Shown here: in pieces, positions 40,421-49,844 of the stretch
Numbering within the stretch: position 1 is the first letter of the stretch
Layout of the letters: each line of letters begins with the position of its first letter
NCBI GenBank assembly: GCA_000720995.1
Contig: JOEL01000042.1
Coordinates: forward strand, 1-55,218
Source of the DNA: Streptomyces celluloflavus
Lineage (GTDB): Bacteria; Actinomycetota; Actinomycetes; Streptomycetales; Streptomycetaceae
Reading direction: 5' to 3'
Length of the DNA: 55,218 nt
The notes under the pieces: generated by a model
The model's database searches: none
Seen by the model: the letters and a program-made list of their open reading frames with translations, nothing else
What the model was told of the DNA's origin: nothing
Made by a program: the position numbers and the translations under genes

Positions 40421-40636
40421 TCAGCGCGGCCAGTAGCTCGTACGCCAGGCCCGCGGGCCCGGGTGCGGCAGCCGGCGCGCCGGAATCCTGGCCGCCGGAT
40501 CGGACCACTCGTCGCCGGGGTCCGGTCCCGGCACCACGGCGGCCGCGGCCGCCGCCGCCGACGCGCGGGCCCGGACCACCGCGAGAGCGGCGGCCAGTTC
40601 CTCAGGGGTCGGATTGCCCCGTACGACCTTGATCAT
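40421..40636 (-). CDS. accE: Acyl-CoA carboxylase epsilon subunit
   Basis: 71 residues from ATG 40636 (AAGGAGG 8 nt upstream). Typical of actinobacterial AccE/PccE: KVVRGNPTPEELAAALAVV at the N-terminus, an Ala-rich middle, and RLPHPGPRAWRTSYWPR at the C-terminus. The small subunit stabilises and activates the alpha6-beta6 complex. It lies 50 bp after pccB on the same strand. Confidence 0.92.
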   Translation of the reverse strand: MIKVVRGNPTPEELAAALAVVRARASAAAAAAAVVPGPDPGDEWSDPAARIPARRLPHPGPRAWRTSYWPR

Positions 40637-40686
40637 CGGGAACGCCTCCTTGGATGGTTGTCGCCGGACCGCAGCCGGACGCGGGC

Positions 40687-42276
40687 TCAGAGCGGGATGT
40701 TGCCGTGCTTCTTCGGCGGCAGCGCCTCCCGCTTGTTGCGCAGGGTGCGCAGCCCGCGGACGATGTGCCGACGGGTCTCGGACGGCATGATCACCGCGTC
40801 GACGTAACCGCGCTCGGCCGCCACATACGGATTGAGCAGGGCGTACTCGTACTCCTGGATCAGCTCCTGGCGCCTGCGGTCCTGCGCCGCCGGGTCCTCG
40901 ATCGCGGCGAGCGCACGGCGGTGCAGGATGTTCACCGCGCCCTGCGCGCCCATCACCGCGATCTGCGCGGTCGGCCAGGCCAGGTTGAGGTCCGCGCCCA
41001 GGTGCTTGGAGCCCATGACGTCGTACGCGCCGCCGAACGCCTTGCGGGTGATGACCGTGATCAGCGGCACCGTCGCCTCGGCGTACGCGTAGATCAGCTT
41101 GGCGCCGCGCCGGATGATGCCGTCCCACTCCTGGTCCGTACCGGGCAGGAAACCAGGCACGTCCACGAACGTCAGCACCGGGATGTTGAACGCGTCGCAG
41201 GTGCGCACGAACCGCGCGGCCTTCTCGCTCGCGTTGATGTCCAGACAGCCCGCGCACTGCATGGGCTGGTTGGCGACGATGCCCACCGGATGGCCCTCGA
41301 CGCGCCCGAAGCCGGTCAGGATGTTCGGCGCGAAGAGCGCCTGGGTCTCCAGGAACTCGTTGTCGTCCAGAACGTGCTCGACGACGGAGTGCATGTCGTA
41401 GGGCTGGTTCGCCGAGTCCGGGATCAGCGTGTCCAGCTCGCGGTCGGTGTCCGAGACCGCCAGATCGGCCTCCTCCGGGAAGGCCGGCGGCTCGGACAGG
41501 TTGTTGGACGGCAGATACGACAGCAGCGCCTTGACGTACTCGATGGCGTCCTTCTCGTCACCCGCCATGTGGTGCGCCACACCCGACGTGGTGTTGTGCG
41601 TCCGGGCCCCGCCCAGCTCCTCGAAGCCCACGTCCTCGCCCGTGACGGTCTTGATCACATCCGGGCCCGTGATGAACATGTGCGAGGTCTGGTCGACCAT
41701 CACCGTGAAGTCCGTGATCGCCGGCGAGTACACCGCGCCGCCCGCGCAGGGCCCCACGATCAGCGAGATCTGCGGTACCACCCCCGACGCGTGCACATTC
41801 CGCCGGAAGATCTCCGCGAACAGCCCGAGCGCGGCCACCCCCTCCTGGATGCGCGCGCCGCCCCCGTCGTTGATCCCGACGACCGGACAGCCGTTCTTCA
41901 GCGCGAAGTCCATGACCTTGACGATCTTCTCGCCGTAGACCTCGCCCAGCGACCCGCCGAAGACCGTGAAGTCCTGCGAATAGACACAGACCGTGCGTCC
42001 GTCGACCGTGCCGTAACCGGTCACGACACCGTCGCCGTACGGACGGTTCCGCTCGATCCCGAAGCTCGTGGAACGGTGTCGCGCGAACTCGTCCAACTCG
42101 ACGAAGGAGCCCTCGTCGAGCAGCAGCCCGATGCGCTCCCGTGCCGTCAACTTGCCCTTCGCATGCTGCTTTTCCACGGCGCGGGCGGAACCGGCATGCG
42201 TGGCTTCGTCGGTCCGCCGCCGCAGATCTGCCAGTTTGTCCGCGGTCGTGTGGAGGTGTGCTTGCGGTTCGGACAT
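40687..42276 (-). CDS. pccB: Propionyl-CoA carboxylase beta chain
   Basis: 529 residues from ATG 42276 (AGCAGGAG upstream). Carboxyltransferase that moves CO2 from biotin to propionyl-CoA (and acetyl-CoA), giving (methyl)malonyl-CoA. Seen: [19 protein letters not shown], oxyanion GG pairs in [12 protein letters not shown] and [13 protein letters not shown], biotin pocket [13 protein letters not shown], CoA part [26 protein letters not shown]. The selectivity residue lies in the [17 protein letters not shown] region, with Asp as in propionyl-CoA-preferring enzymes. Works with AccA2 (26671) and AccE (40421). Confidence 0.95.
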   Translation of the reverse strand: MSEPQAHLHTTADKLADLRRRTDEATHAGSARAVEKQHAKGKLTARERIGLLLDEGSFVELDEFARHRSTSFGIERNRPYGDGVVTGYGTVDGRTVCVYSQDFTVFGGSLGEVYGEKIVKVMDFALKNGCPVVGINDGGGARIQEGVAALGLFAEIFRRNVHASGVVPQISLIVGPCAGGAVYSPAITDFTVMVDQTSHMFITGPDVIKTVTGEDVGFEELGGARTHNTTSGVAHHMAGDEKDAIEYVKALLSYLPSNNLSEPPAFPEEADLAVSDTDRELDTLIPDSANQPYDMHSVVEHVLDDNEFLETQALFAPNILTGFGRVEGHPVGIVANQPMQCAGCLDINASEKAARFVRTCDAFNIPVLTFVDVPGFLPGTDQEWDGIIRRGAKLIYAYAEATVPLITVITRKAFGGAYDVMGSKHLGADLNLAWPTAQIAVMGAQGAVNILHRRALAAIEDPAAQDRRRQELIQEYEYALLNPYVAAERGYVDAVIMPSETRRHIVRGLRTLRNKREALPPKKHGNIPL

Positions 42277-42409
42277 CGGGATGCGGCTCCTGCTCGTCCT
42301 GGACTGGTGCTCGTACGGAGAGTGGTACGTGGGGTGGGCTACCGCCTCGTAGCGTATCGGCGGGACTGCCCCGCGGCAGTGCGTCGTTGACCACACCTAC
42401 GCTGGCCCC

Positions 42410-43306
42410 ATGACGCCCCCACCACCGGAAAACCGGGACAAAGACGACCGTGACGGCGCATCCGCCGACGACCGGGACTCCCGCTGGACCGACCTGGCCC
42501 GCCCGCCCCTGAACACCCGGGCGCTCCGCCGCGCCCTGCTGCGCCCCGGCAGCCTGTGGACCGGACTCGACGTCGTCGCCTCGACCGGCTCCACCAACAC
42601 CGACCTCACCGCACGGGCCGCCGAGGGCCTGGCCGAGGGCACCGTACTGGTCGCCGAGGCCCAGTCGGCGGCCCGCGGCCGGCTGGACCGCCGCTGGTCG
42701 GCGCCGCCCCGCTCGGGCCTGTTCTGCTCCGTCTACCTCGCCCCCCGGGTACCGCTGACCCGCTGGGGCTGGCTGCCGCTGCTGGCCGGCGTCGCCACCG
42801 CCACCGCGCTGACCCGCACCGCCGGCGTCGACACCGCCCTCAAGTGGCCCAACGACCTCCTCGTCACGGTGGACGGCGCCGAACGCAAGACCGGCGGCAT
42901 CCTCGCCGAACGCGCCGGCGACGGCGTCGTCATCGGCATCGGCCTCAACGTCACCCTGGACACCGCCGAACTGCCCGTACCCACCGCGGGCTCGCTGGCC
43001 CTGGCCGGCGCCCACACCACCGACCGCGACACACTCCTACGCGCCGTCCTGCGCTCCCTGGAGGACTGGTACACCCGGTGGCAGACGGCCGACGGCGACC
43101 CGGTGGCCAGCGGCCTCCAGGAGGCGTACGCGGCGGACTGCGCCACCCTGGGCCGCACCGTGCGCGCCGAACTCCCCGGCGACACCGCGATCGTCGGCGA
43201 GGCCGTGGCCCTGGACGGCGACGGCCGCCTCATCCTGGCGACCCCCGACGGCGTCCAGCAGCCGGTCGCGGCCGGCGACATCGTCCATCTCCGCCCGGCG
43301 GACTGA
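42410..43306 (+). CDS. birA: Biotin-[acetyl-CoA-carboxylase] ligase
   Basis: 298 residues. Attaches biotin via biotinyl-AMP to the EAMKM Lys of AccA2. Motifs: STGSTNTDL, biotinyl-AMP loop AARGRLDRRWSAPPRSGLFCSVYL, KWPNDLLV, KTGGILAE, GIGLNV; C-terminal SH3-like domain (AIVGEAVALDGDGRLIL). No N-terminal DNA-binding domain, so not a BirA-type repressor. Divergent from pccB across 133 bp; TACGCT (42398-42403) ends 6 nt before the ATG, suggesting a leaderless mRNA. Confidence 0.94.
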   Translation: MTPPPPENRDKDDRDGASADDRDSRWTDLARPPLNTRALRRALLRPGSLWTGLDVVASTGSTNTDLTARAAEGLAEGTVLVAEAQSAARGRLDRRWSAPPRSGLFCSVYLAPRVPLTRWGWLPLLAGVATATALTRTAGVDTALKWPNDLLVTVDGAERKTGGILAERAGDGVVIGIGLNVTLDTAELPVPTAGSLALAGAHTTDRDTLLRAVLRSLEDWYTRWQTADGDPVASGLQEAYAADCATLGRTVRAELPGDTAIVGEAVALDGDGRLILATPDGVQQPVAAGDIVHLRPAD

Positions 43307-43330
43307 CCCGGCGGACGGAGCGGACGGAGC

Positions 43331-43365
43331 GGCCGGAGGGGCGGCGCCGGTGCGCCCCTCCGGCC
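43331..43365 (+). terminator. Terminator after birA
   Basis: GGCCGGAGGGGCG (43331-43343) pairs with CGCCCCTCCGGCC (43353-43365) around 9 nt. The following 43366-43581 stretch is the cyclase promoter region. Confidence 0.75.
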
Positions 43366-43581
43366 CCTTCCGTGCGCCCCGGGACCGCCGTCCCACGCAA
43401 CGCGAGCCGCCCTCCACCCCTCTTACCAGGCGTAACCAACCGACCCGACGAGCGACAGCGGCGGCACAGGAGAGTGAGCCAGAGCACACCTGCCGTATCG
43501 TTGGGGCGTCCGCCGGGGAGCGGACGACGGGCGAGCAGTGATCGGAAGGGCAGTGCGCAGGGATCGGACAGGGAGCGGGCG

Positions 43582-44781
43582 GTGACCACCGACGACTCGG
43601 GCGCCGCCCCACGCGATACGGACACCACGGACACCGCCGCGGGCGACACCAGCGGCGACCACGTCAAGAGCGGCGGCACGGGCACCCACGCCGCGGCCCA
43701 CGACGCCCCCGCCACCACGGACAACCCCGACGACGACACCATCGCCATCCGCCTGGAACAGCTCATCCTGGGCGCCGACCGCCGCTACACCCCCTTCCAG
43801 GCCGCCCGCAGCGCCGGCGTCTCCATGGACCTGGCCGCCCGCTTCTGGCGCGCCATGGGCTTCGCCGACATCGGGCAGGTCAAGGCGCTCACCGAGGCCG
43901 ACGTACTGGCCCTGCGCCGCCTCGCCGGCCTGGTCGAGGCGGGCCTGCTGAGCGAGGCGATGGCCGTACAGGTCGCCCGCTCCACCGGCCAGACCACCGC
44001 CCGCCTCGCCGACTGGCAGATCGACTCCTTCCTGGAGGGCCTGACCGAGCCTCAGGACACCGGCCTGACGCGCACCGAGATCACCTACCCGCTCGTCGAA
44101 CTGCTCCTGCCCGAACTGGAGGAGTTCCTGGTCTACGTCTGGCGGCGGCAGCTCGCCGCGGCCACCGGCCGGGTCGTCCAGGCCCAGGACGACGCGGAGA
44201 TGATCGACCGCCGGCTCGCCGTCGGCTTCGCCGACCTGGTGGGCTTCACCCGGCTGACCCGTCGTCTGGAGGAAGAGGAACTGGGCGAGCTGGTCGAGGC
44301 GTTCGAGACCACGGCCGCCGACCTGGTGGCCGCGCACGGCGGCCGGCTCATCAAGACGCTCGGCGACGAGGTCCTCTTCTCCGCCGATGACGCCGGCACC
44401 GCCGCCGAGATCGGACTGCGCCTGATCGAGACGATGACGCACGACGAGACGATGCCGGAGCTGCGCGTCGGCATCGCCTTCGGCACGGTCACGACCCGGA
44501 TGGGCGATGTCTTCGGCACCACCGTCAATCTCGCCAGCCGCCTCACGTCGATAGCGCCGAAGGACACGGTGCTGGTGGACGAGGCGTTCGCGGAGGAACT
44601 GGGCCGTACCGGCGACGCGCCGGTCTCCGAGGCGGACGCCGCGGCGGCGGAGAAGGCGGCGAAGGAGGGGGCCGACGGAACGCCGCCGCCCTCCTACCGG
44701 TTCGCGTTGCAGCCGATGTGGCAGCGCCCGGTGCGCGGCCTCGGCGTCGTCGAACCGTGGCTGCTGAGCCGCCGCGGCTGA
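43582..44781 (+). CDS. cya: Class III adenylate cyclase
   Basis: 399 residues from GTG 43582 with AGGGAG upstream. An acidic/Thr-rich N-terminus (about 55 residues) leads to a helical domain (ILGADRRYTPFQAARSAGV, FWRAMGFADIGQVKALTEADV) and a C-terminal cyclase domain. First metal Asp in FADLVGFTRLT, second in KTLGDEVLF, transition-state Asn/Arg in GTTVNLASRL. Makes cAMP in the cytoplasm; in S. coelicolor cya influences germination and actinorhodin. No membrane helices. Same order birA-cya as in other Streptomyces. Confidence 0.9.
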   Translation: MTTDDSGAAPRDTDTTDTAAGDTSGDHVKSGGTGTHAAAHDAPATTDNPDDDTIAIRLEQLILGADRRYTPFQAARSAGVSMDLAARFWRAMGFADIGQVKALTEADVLALRRLAGLVEAGLLSEAMAVQVARSTGQTTARLADWQIDSFLEGLTEPQDTGLTRTEITYPLVELLLPELEEFLVYVWRRQLAAATGRVVQAQDDAEMIDRRLAVGFADLVGFTRLTRRLEEEELGELVEAFETTAADLVAAHGGRLIKTLGDEVLFSADDAGTAAEIGLRLIETMTHDETMPELRVGIAFGTVTTRMGDVFGTTVNLASRLTSIAPKDTVLVDEAFAEELGRTGDAPVSEADAAAAEKAAKEGADGTPPPSYRFALQPMWQRPVRGLGVVEPWLLSRRG

Positions 44782-44902
44782 CATCTGGGGGGCTTGCGCG
44801 GCGCCCGCATCCCGCCGCGTGGGCCACCTGCCGTACCGCGCGGGCCACCTGGCATGATCCCGGGCAACGCAAGGGGCAACGGTCGTTAACCGGGAGGGCT
44901 GT

Positions 44903-45691
44903 ATGGAACGGTTCGGTGAATGGGTCGGCGTGGACCGGCACGGTTTTGTGGCGGAACTCGTCATGGACCGCCCGAAGGCCATGAACGCGGTGTCGACGGC
45001 GATGGCCGACGGCCTGGCGCAGGCGTGCGCCGCGCTGGCCGCCGACGGCTCCGTACGGGCGGTGGTCGTCAGCTCCACCCATGCGCGCGCGTTCTGCGTC
45101 GGCGCCGACCTCAAGGAGCGCAACTCCTTCTCGGACGCGGACCTGCGGCGGCAGCGCCCGCGCACCCGCGCCGCCTACACGGGCGTCCTGGACCTGCCGA
45201 TGCCGACCATCGCGGCGGTGCACGGCTTCGCGCTCGGCGGCGGGTTCGAGCTGGCGCTGGCCTGCGATCTGATCGTGGCGGACGGTACGGCGGTGGTCGG
45301 GCTGCCGGAGGTGTCGGTGGGCGTCATCCCCGGCGGCGGCGGTACGCAGCTGCTGCCGCGCCGGGTGGGCGCGGCCAGGGCGGCCGAGCTGGTCTTCACC
45401 GCGCGCCGGGTGCCGGCGGCCGAGGCCGCGCGGCTGGGCCTGGTCGACGAGCTGGTGGCGGACGGGGAGGACCGCACGGAGGCCCTCGCGCTGGCCGCCC
45501 GGATCGCCCGCAACTCGCCCGTGGGGCTGCGCGCCGCCAAGCGCGCCATGCGGCTCGGCCACGGACTGGATCTCCGTGCCGGTCTGGAGTTGGAGGACGG
45601 CGCCTGGCGCAGTGTGGCCTTCTCCGGGGACCGGGCGGAGGGCGTGGCGGCCTTCAACGAGAAGCGGGACCCGGAGTGGCCGGGGGAGTGA
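44903..45691 (+). CDS. Enoyl-CoA hydratase/isomerase family protein
   Basis: 262 residues from ATG 44903 with GGGAGGG upstream. Crotonase fold: AFCVGADLKERNSFSD (oxyanion region and Asp), GFALGGGFELALACDLIV, catalytic Glu/Gly region in LPEVSVGVIPGGGGTQLLPR, KRAMRLGHGLDL late. Likely hydrates 2-enoyl-CoA in fatty or branched-chain acid breakdown. The usual catalytic Glu positions read E in LPEVSVG and G/I in GVIPGGG, so hydratase or isomerase cannot be fixed. Monocistronic with a hairpin at 45712. Confidence 0.87.
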   Translation: MERFGEWVGVDRHGFVAELVMDRPKAMNAVSTAMADGLAQACAALAADGSVRAVVVSSTHARAFCVGADLKERNSFSDADLRRQRPRTRAAYTGVLDLPMPTIAAVHGFALGGGFELALACDLIVADGTAVVGLPEVSVGVIPGGGGTQLLPRRVGAARAAELVFTARRVPAAEAARLGLVDELVADGEDRTEALALAARIARNSPVGLRAAKRAMRLGHGLDLRAGLELEDGAWRSVAFSGDRAEGVAAFNEKRDPEWPGE

Positions 45692-45711
45692 CCCGGACGG
45701 CGGTCCCGGCC

Positions 45712-45735
45712 GGGGCGCCCGATGGCGGGCGCCCC
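45712..45735 (+). terminator. Terminator after the enoyl-CoA hydratase gene
   Basis: GGGGCGCCC (45712-45720) pairs with GGGCGCCCC (45727-45735) around GATGGC. Confidence 0.75.
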
Positions 45736-46009
45736 GGGCCGCGCACGGCGAAGGAGTGACCGCGCCGGGAGGGGGCGCCAAGGGCTCCGGATGCCCCGGG
45801 ATGCGACCGCGCGAAGCAACAATCACCCCCCAAAGCAAGCCCCCCACGGATCGACCGCACCGAGCTCAGAAGGATCACGTAACCGCCCCATGGCCAGCCG
45901 CCGCAGGGAAGACGTCCCGAGGAAGCCGCCCCCGCGAAGACGCCTGGTGTCGAAGGCGCGCGGAAAGGGGCGAATGGGGTTAAACATTCCTACGCTGTAG
46001 TAGCAGGAT
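45736..46009. other. Intergenic region upstream of the GGDEF gene
   Basis: 274 bp, no gene seen. The last 50 bases are A/T-richer (TTAAACATTCC) with TACGCT at 45991 as a possible -10. Confidence 0.4.
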
Positions 46010-47194
46010 GTGCTCACGGTGACGGAATGTGAGGGTCCGGTGACGGACGAGGGTGCGGGTGCGGGCGACGCGAGGCTGCGGGCCGTGGTGGAGCTGGCGC
46101 AGGCGATGGCGGCCGCGCACACCCCGCGCGAGTCGGCGCATGCCGCGGCGCAGGGGGTGCGGCAGGCGCTGGGAGGTTCCTTCGCGGCGATCTCGAAATG
46201 GGAGCGCGAGCTGGGGAAGCTGCGGGTGCTGGTCAATGTCGGCGAACTCGCCGAAGGGGAGCGGGAGTTCCCGGACGACGAGTCGTACCCGGTGCACGAG
46301 TTCCCGGAGATCGTCGGCTTTCTGCACGAGCGGTGGGCGGGCGGCGGCGGGCCCGACGCCTGGGTGGAGACCGCGGACGGGGAGCGCGCGGACGGCCCCG
46401 GCAACCACCGGCGGGTGGCCGTGCTGCGCCGCCGGGGCCGTGGCTGCTGTGTGGTCGCGCCGATCGTGCTGCACGGCCGGGCGTGGGGCGAGCTGTATGT
46501 CGCGCGCCGCGCCGGGGAGCCGGTCTTCGGCCGGGCGGACGCGGATTTCGCCACCGTGCTCGCCGCCGTGACGGCCGCCGGGATCGCGCAGACCGAGCGG
46601 CTCGCGGAGGCCCGCCGGCTCGCCTTCACCGACGCGCTGACCGGGCTCGCCAACCGCCGCGCCGTGGACATGCGGCTGGACGAGGCGCTGGAGCTGCACC
46701 GCCGGGACGGTGCGGTGGTCAGCCTGGTGGTGTGCGATCTCAACGGGCTGAAGCGGGTCAACGACTCGCGCGGCCATGCGGTCGGCGACCGGCTGCTGGA
46801 ACGATTCGGCTCGGTGCTCTCGCTCTGCGGCGCGATACTGCCCGGCACCCTCGCCGCCCGGCTCGGCGGCGACGAGTTCTGTCTGCTCGCGGTCGGCCCG
46901 GCGGCCGACGAGGTGGTCAAGGTGGCCGGTGAACTCTGCGACCGCGCCGCGGAGTTGGGCCTCGGCGAGGGGGTCGCGGTGGGCGTCGCCTCGACCGGTG
47001 ACCCGATCGGCCCGGTGTACACCGCCCGCCGGCTCTTCCGGCTCGCGGACGCCGCGCAGTACCGGGCCAAGGCGGCGCGGGCCGGGCAGCCGGTCGTCGC
47101 CGGCCGGGAGGGCGGCCCCGAGGACCCGGTCGTACGGCTCGCGGACGCGCCGGAGCGGCAGCCCGCGACGGAGCGGCGGAAGTTCCGGAGGTGA
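46010..47194 (+). CDS. GAF-GGDEF diguanylate cyclase
   Basis: 394 residues. A GAF-type sensory domain (about residues 15-190; AAIWKWERE-like AAISKWERELGKLRVLVNVG, VVAPIVLHGRAWGELYVAR) followed by a GGDEF domain (about 205-360). The active-site motif LGGDEF is intact, with LTGLANRRAVDMRL and VVCDLNGLKRVNDSRGHAVGD. Expected to make c-di-GMP, which controls development through BldD. No membrane helix, so cytoplasmic. Start uncertain: GTG 46010, GTG 46019 or GTG 46040 (the last with GAGGG 4 nt before). Confidence 0.88.
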   Translation: MLTVTECEGPVTDEGAGAGDARLRAVVELAQAMAAAHTPRESAHAAAQGVRQALGGSFAAISKWERELGKLRVLVNVGELAEGEREFPDDESYPVHEFPEIVGFLHERWAGGGGPDAWVETADGERADGPGNHRRVAVLRRRGRGCCVVAPIVLHGRAWGELYVARRAGEPVFGRADADFATVLAAVTAAGIAQTERLAEARRLAFTDALTGLANRRAVDMRLDEALELHRRDGAVVSLVVCDLNGLKRVNDSRGHAVGDRLLERFGSVLSLCGAILPGTLAARLGGDEFCLLAVGPAADEVVKVAGELCDRAAELGLGEGVAVGVASTGDPIGPVYTARRLFRLADAAQYRAKAARAGQPVVAGREGGPEDPVVRLADAPERQPATERRKFRR

Positions 47195-47270
47195 GGCGAT
47201 GGTGGACCGGGCGGGCGGGCCCGTCCGCGCAGGTCACGGTCCGAGTAAGGGGTGGTCCCGAAACTCGGTG

Positions 47271-47299
47271 GTGACATCTGACGATTCAGTCTCTAGGGT
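47271..47299 (+). promoter_or_regulatory. hutH promoter, leaderless
   Basis: GTGACA (47271-47276), 17 nt, then TAGGGT (47294-47299), 7 nt before ATG 47307. Good -35/-10 spacing; transcription would begin at or beside the start codon. Confidence 0.55.
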
Positions 47300-47306
47300 C
47301 CTGAAT

Positions 47307-48851
47307 ATGGATATGCACACTGTGGTGCTGGGGACGTCCGGCACGACCGCACAGGACGTCATCGCGGTGGCCCGCGGCGCGGCCCGGATCGAGCTGTCCC
47401 AGGAGGCCCTCGCGGCCGTCGCCGCCTCCCGCGCCTTCATCGACGACCTCGCCGCCAAGCCGGACCCCGTCTACGGCGTCTCGACGGGCTTCGGGGCGCT
47501 GGCCGTACGCCACATCAGCCCCGAACTGCGGGCGCAGTTGCAGCGCAACATCGTGCGCTCGCACGCCGCCGGTATGGGACCGCGGGTCGAGCGCGAGGTC
47601 GTCCGCGCCCTGATGTTCCTGCGCCTGAAGACCCTGGCGTCGGGGCGCACCGGCGTCCGCCCGCTGGTCGTCGAGACGATGGCCGCCCTGCTCAACGCCG
47701 GCATCACCCCGGTCGTGCACGAATACGGTTCGCTGGGCTGCTCCGGCGATCTCGCCCCGCTCTCGCACTGCGCCCTGACCCTGCTCGGCGAGGGCGACGC
47801 GGAGGGCCCCGACGGCGTCGTACGGCCCGCCGGTGAACTCCTCGCCGCGCACGGCATCGCCCCCGTCGAACTGCGCGAGAAGGAGGGGCTGGCCCTCCTC
47901 AACGGCACCGACGGCATGCTCGGCATGCTCGTGATGGCCTGCGCCGACCTCGCCCGGCTGTTCACCTCCGCGGACATCACCGCGGCCCTCTCCCTGGAGG
48001 CGCTGCTCGGCACCGACAGCGTCCTCGCGCCCGAGCTGCACGCCATCCGCCCGCACCCCGGCCAGGCCACCGCGGCCGCCAACATGCTGAAGGTGCTGGC
48101 CGGTTCGGGCTTCACCGGCCACCACCAGGACGACGCGCCGCGCGTACAGGACGCCTACTCCATCCGCTGCGCCCCCCAGGTCGCGGGCGCCGGCCGGGAC
48201 ACCCTCGACCACGCCCGCCTGGTCGCCGACCGCGAACTGGCCGCCGCCGTCGACAACCCGGTGGTGCTGCCGGACGGCCGGGTCGAGTCCAACGGCAACT
48301 TCCACGGCGCGCCGGTCGCCTACGTCCTGGACTTCCTCGCCGTCGCCGCGGCCGACCTCGGCTCCATCGCGGAGCGCCGTACGGACCGCCTCCTGGACAA
48401 GAACCGCTCGCACGGCCTGCCCGCCTTCCTGGCCGGCGACCCGGGCGTCGACTCGGGCCTGATGATCGCCCAGTACACCCAGGCCGCGCTGGTCAGCGAG
48501 CTGAAGCGGCTGGCCGCGCCCGCGTCGGTGGACTCCATCCCGTCCTCCGCGATGCAGGAGGACCATGTCTCGATGGGCTGGTCGGCGGCGCGCAAGCTGC
48601 GTACCGCGGTCGACAACCTGACCCGCGTCCTGGCCGTCGAGCTCTACGCCGCGACCCGCGCGGTGGAGCTGCGCGACGGTCTGACACCGGCGCCCGCCAC
48701 CCGCGCGGTACTGGCCGCGGTGCGCGCCGCGGGCATCGAGGGCCCCGGCGCGGACCGCTTCCTGGCGCCGGACCTGGAGGCCGCGTACGCGTTCGTACGG
48801 GACGGGAAGCTCGTCGAGGCGGCGGAGTCCGTCACGGGGCACCTGGCCTGA
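47307..48851 (+). CDS. hutH: Histidine ammonia-lyase
   Basis: 514 residues, full length. Deaminates histidine to urocanate, first step of histidine use. The MIO-forming triad is Cys145-Ser146-Gly147 in GSLGCSGDLAPL, where most lyases have Ala-Ser-Gly; the Ser is present so the cofactor should form. Other motifs: YGVSTGFG with the catalytic Tyr, QRNIVRSHAAG, SLEALLGTD, QDAYSIRCAPQ, SNGNFHG, QYTQAALVSELK. Monocistronic; no hutU or hutI nearby, as usual in Streptomyces. Confidence 0.95.
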   Translation: MDMHTVVLGTSGTTAQDVIAVARGAARIELSQEALAAVAASRAFIDDLAAKPDPVYGVSTGFGALAVRHISPELRAQLQRNIVRSHAAGMGPRVEREVVRALMFLRLKTLASGRTGVRPLVVETMAALLNAGITPVVHEYGSLGCSGDLAPLSHCALTLLGEGDAEGPDGVVRPAGELLAAHGIAPVELREKEGLALLNGTDGMLGMLVMACADLARLFTSADITAALSLEALLGTDSVLAPELHAIRPHPGQATAAANMLKVLAGSGFTGHHQDDAPRVQDAYSIRCAPQVAGAGRDTLDHARLVADRELAAAVDNPVVLPDGRVESNGNFHGAPVAYVLDFLAVAAADLGSIAERRTDRLLDKNRSHGLPAFLAGDPGVDSGLMIAQYTQAALVSELKRLAAPASVDSIPSSAMQEDHVSMGWSAARKLRTAVDNLTRVLAVELYAATRAVELRDGLTPAPATRAVLAAVRAAGIEGPGADRFLAPDLEAAYAFVRDGKLVEAAESVTGHLA

Positions 48852-48863
48852 CGGGGCGTCGCT

Positions 48864-48896
48864 TTACGGGCCGGGTGCGCTGCGCCCGGCCCGTAA
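48864..48896. terminator. Bidirectional terminator after hutH
   Basis: TTACGGGCCGGG (48864-48875) pairs with CCCGGCCCGTAA (48885-48896); T-rich before and A-rich after, so usable from both convergent genes. Confidence 0.8.
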
Positions 48897-48927
48897 CCGT
48901 ACGCCGGCGGGCTCGGGCGCCGCTGTC

Positions 48928-49311
48928 TCAGGCGCAGCCGTCGCGGGTGCGGCGGACCGAGTAGCCGACCAGTCCGGCGCCGACGGCGAGGCAGACGGCG
49001 CCGCCGACCACATAGGGCGTGGTGTCGGGGCCGCCCGTGTCGGCGAGGAGTTGTTCGCGGGTGTCCGCGGTGCCGTCGTCGGTCGCCGCGGCGGCCGGTC
49101 CCGCGGGTGCGGACCGCGTCTCGGCGGACCCGGTGGCGGAGCGCTCCAGGCCGGTGGTCGCCCGGCCCTGCTCCGCCGCCGCGCTCGCGCGGGGCCCGGA
49201 AACGCCCGATTCGGGGGCGTCCACGTTCGCATTCGCGGACGGTACGAACCACAAGGCGAGCAGTACCGATCCCGCGGCAGCGGCGGTCAGCAATGGTCGT
49301 CGTGCGGTCAC
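48928..49311 (-). CDS. LAXTG-anchored surface protein (class E sortase substrate)
   Basis: 127 residues. Signal peptide (RRPLLTAAAAGSVLLALWFVP, cleavage near SANA). A Ser/Ala/Thr-rich stalk of about 70 residues leads to the sorting signal LADTGG, helix TPYVVGGAVCLAVGAGLVGYS and basic tail RRTRDG. LAXTG is the motif of Streptomyces class E sortases (as for long chaplins), so the protein should be linked to peptidoglycan. The sortase at 16628 is class F, so another sortase would process it. Confidence 0.82.
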   Translation of the reverse strand: MTARRPLLTAAAAGSVLLALWFVPSANANVDAPESGVSGPRASAAAEQGRATTGLERSATGSAETRSAPAGPAAAATDDGTADTREQLLADTGGPDTTPYVVGGAVCLAVGAGLVGYSVRRTRDGCA

Positions 49312-49418
49312 AGAGCGATCTCCCTTGTGGGTTCGGCGATTTGGCCGTTGACCGCAGATGTTAGTGACCGCCGCGGGTCGCGCGGAAGTCGGGACCGTAC
49401 ATGCCTACGCTCCTGGCC

Positions 49419-49844
49419 ATGAGCAATGGTGAGACATCACGTTTTGTGCGGCTTCACATCGATCTGGTCGTGGAGATCACCGACACCGGCCGGCTGACCG
49501 GCGCCGCCCTCGACCACCTCGACGGCGACCCGACCCTGCCCGAGGAGGAACGCGCGCAGTCGCGGGTGACGGTCCGGGAGGACCCGGCGGAGGCGCTGGC
49601 CCACCTCCTCGACCCGGTCCATCTCGTCACCACCGTGCCGGGCACCGAACTCGCACAGGCTTCCTGGAGCAGCGAGGAGATGACCGACTACGACCCGGAC
49701 ACCGAGTGGGACGCCGCGGAGTGGGGCCTCGCGGACGAGGCGGTGGATGCGGACGAGGCCGACAAGGCCGACGACGCCGACGAGACGGCGGCCGCCGGGG
49801 ACGCGGCGGGCGCGGGGGTGGTCGGCCCGCACCGTACGCGCTGA
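49419..49844 (+). CDS. Hypothetical acidic protein
   Basis: 141 residues from ATG 49419; TACGCT (49406-49411) ends 7 nt before it, so leaderless. ATG 49401 is in frame but precedes the -10. A folded N-terminal part (RFVRLHIDLVVEITDTGRLTGAALDHLD) and DPAEALAHLLDPVHLV is followed by an acidic tail rich in Asp/Ala (EAVDADEADKADDADE). No helix or signal. Unknown function; conserved style next to hutH in Streptomyces. Confidence 0.65.
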   Translation: MSNGETSRFVRLHIDLVVEITDTGRLTGAALDHLDGDPTLPEEERAQSRVTVREDPAEALAHLLDPVHLVTTVPGTELAQASWSSEEMTDYDPDTEWDAAEWGLADEAVDADEADKADDADETAAAGDAAGAGVVGPHRTR

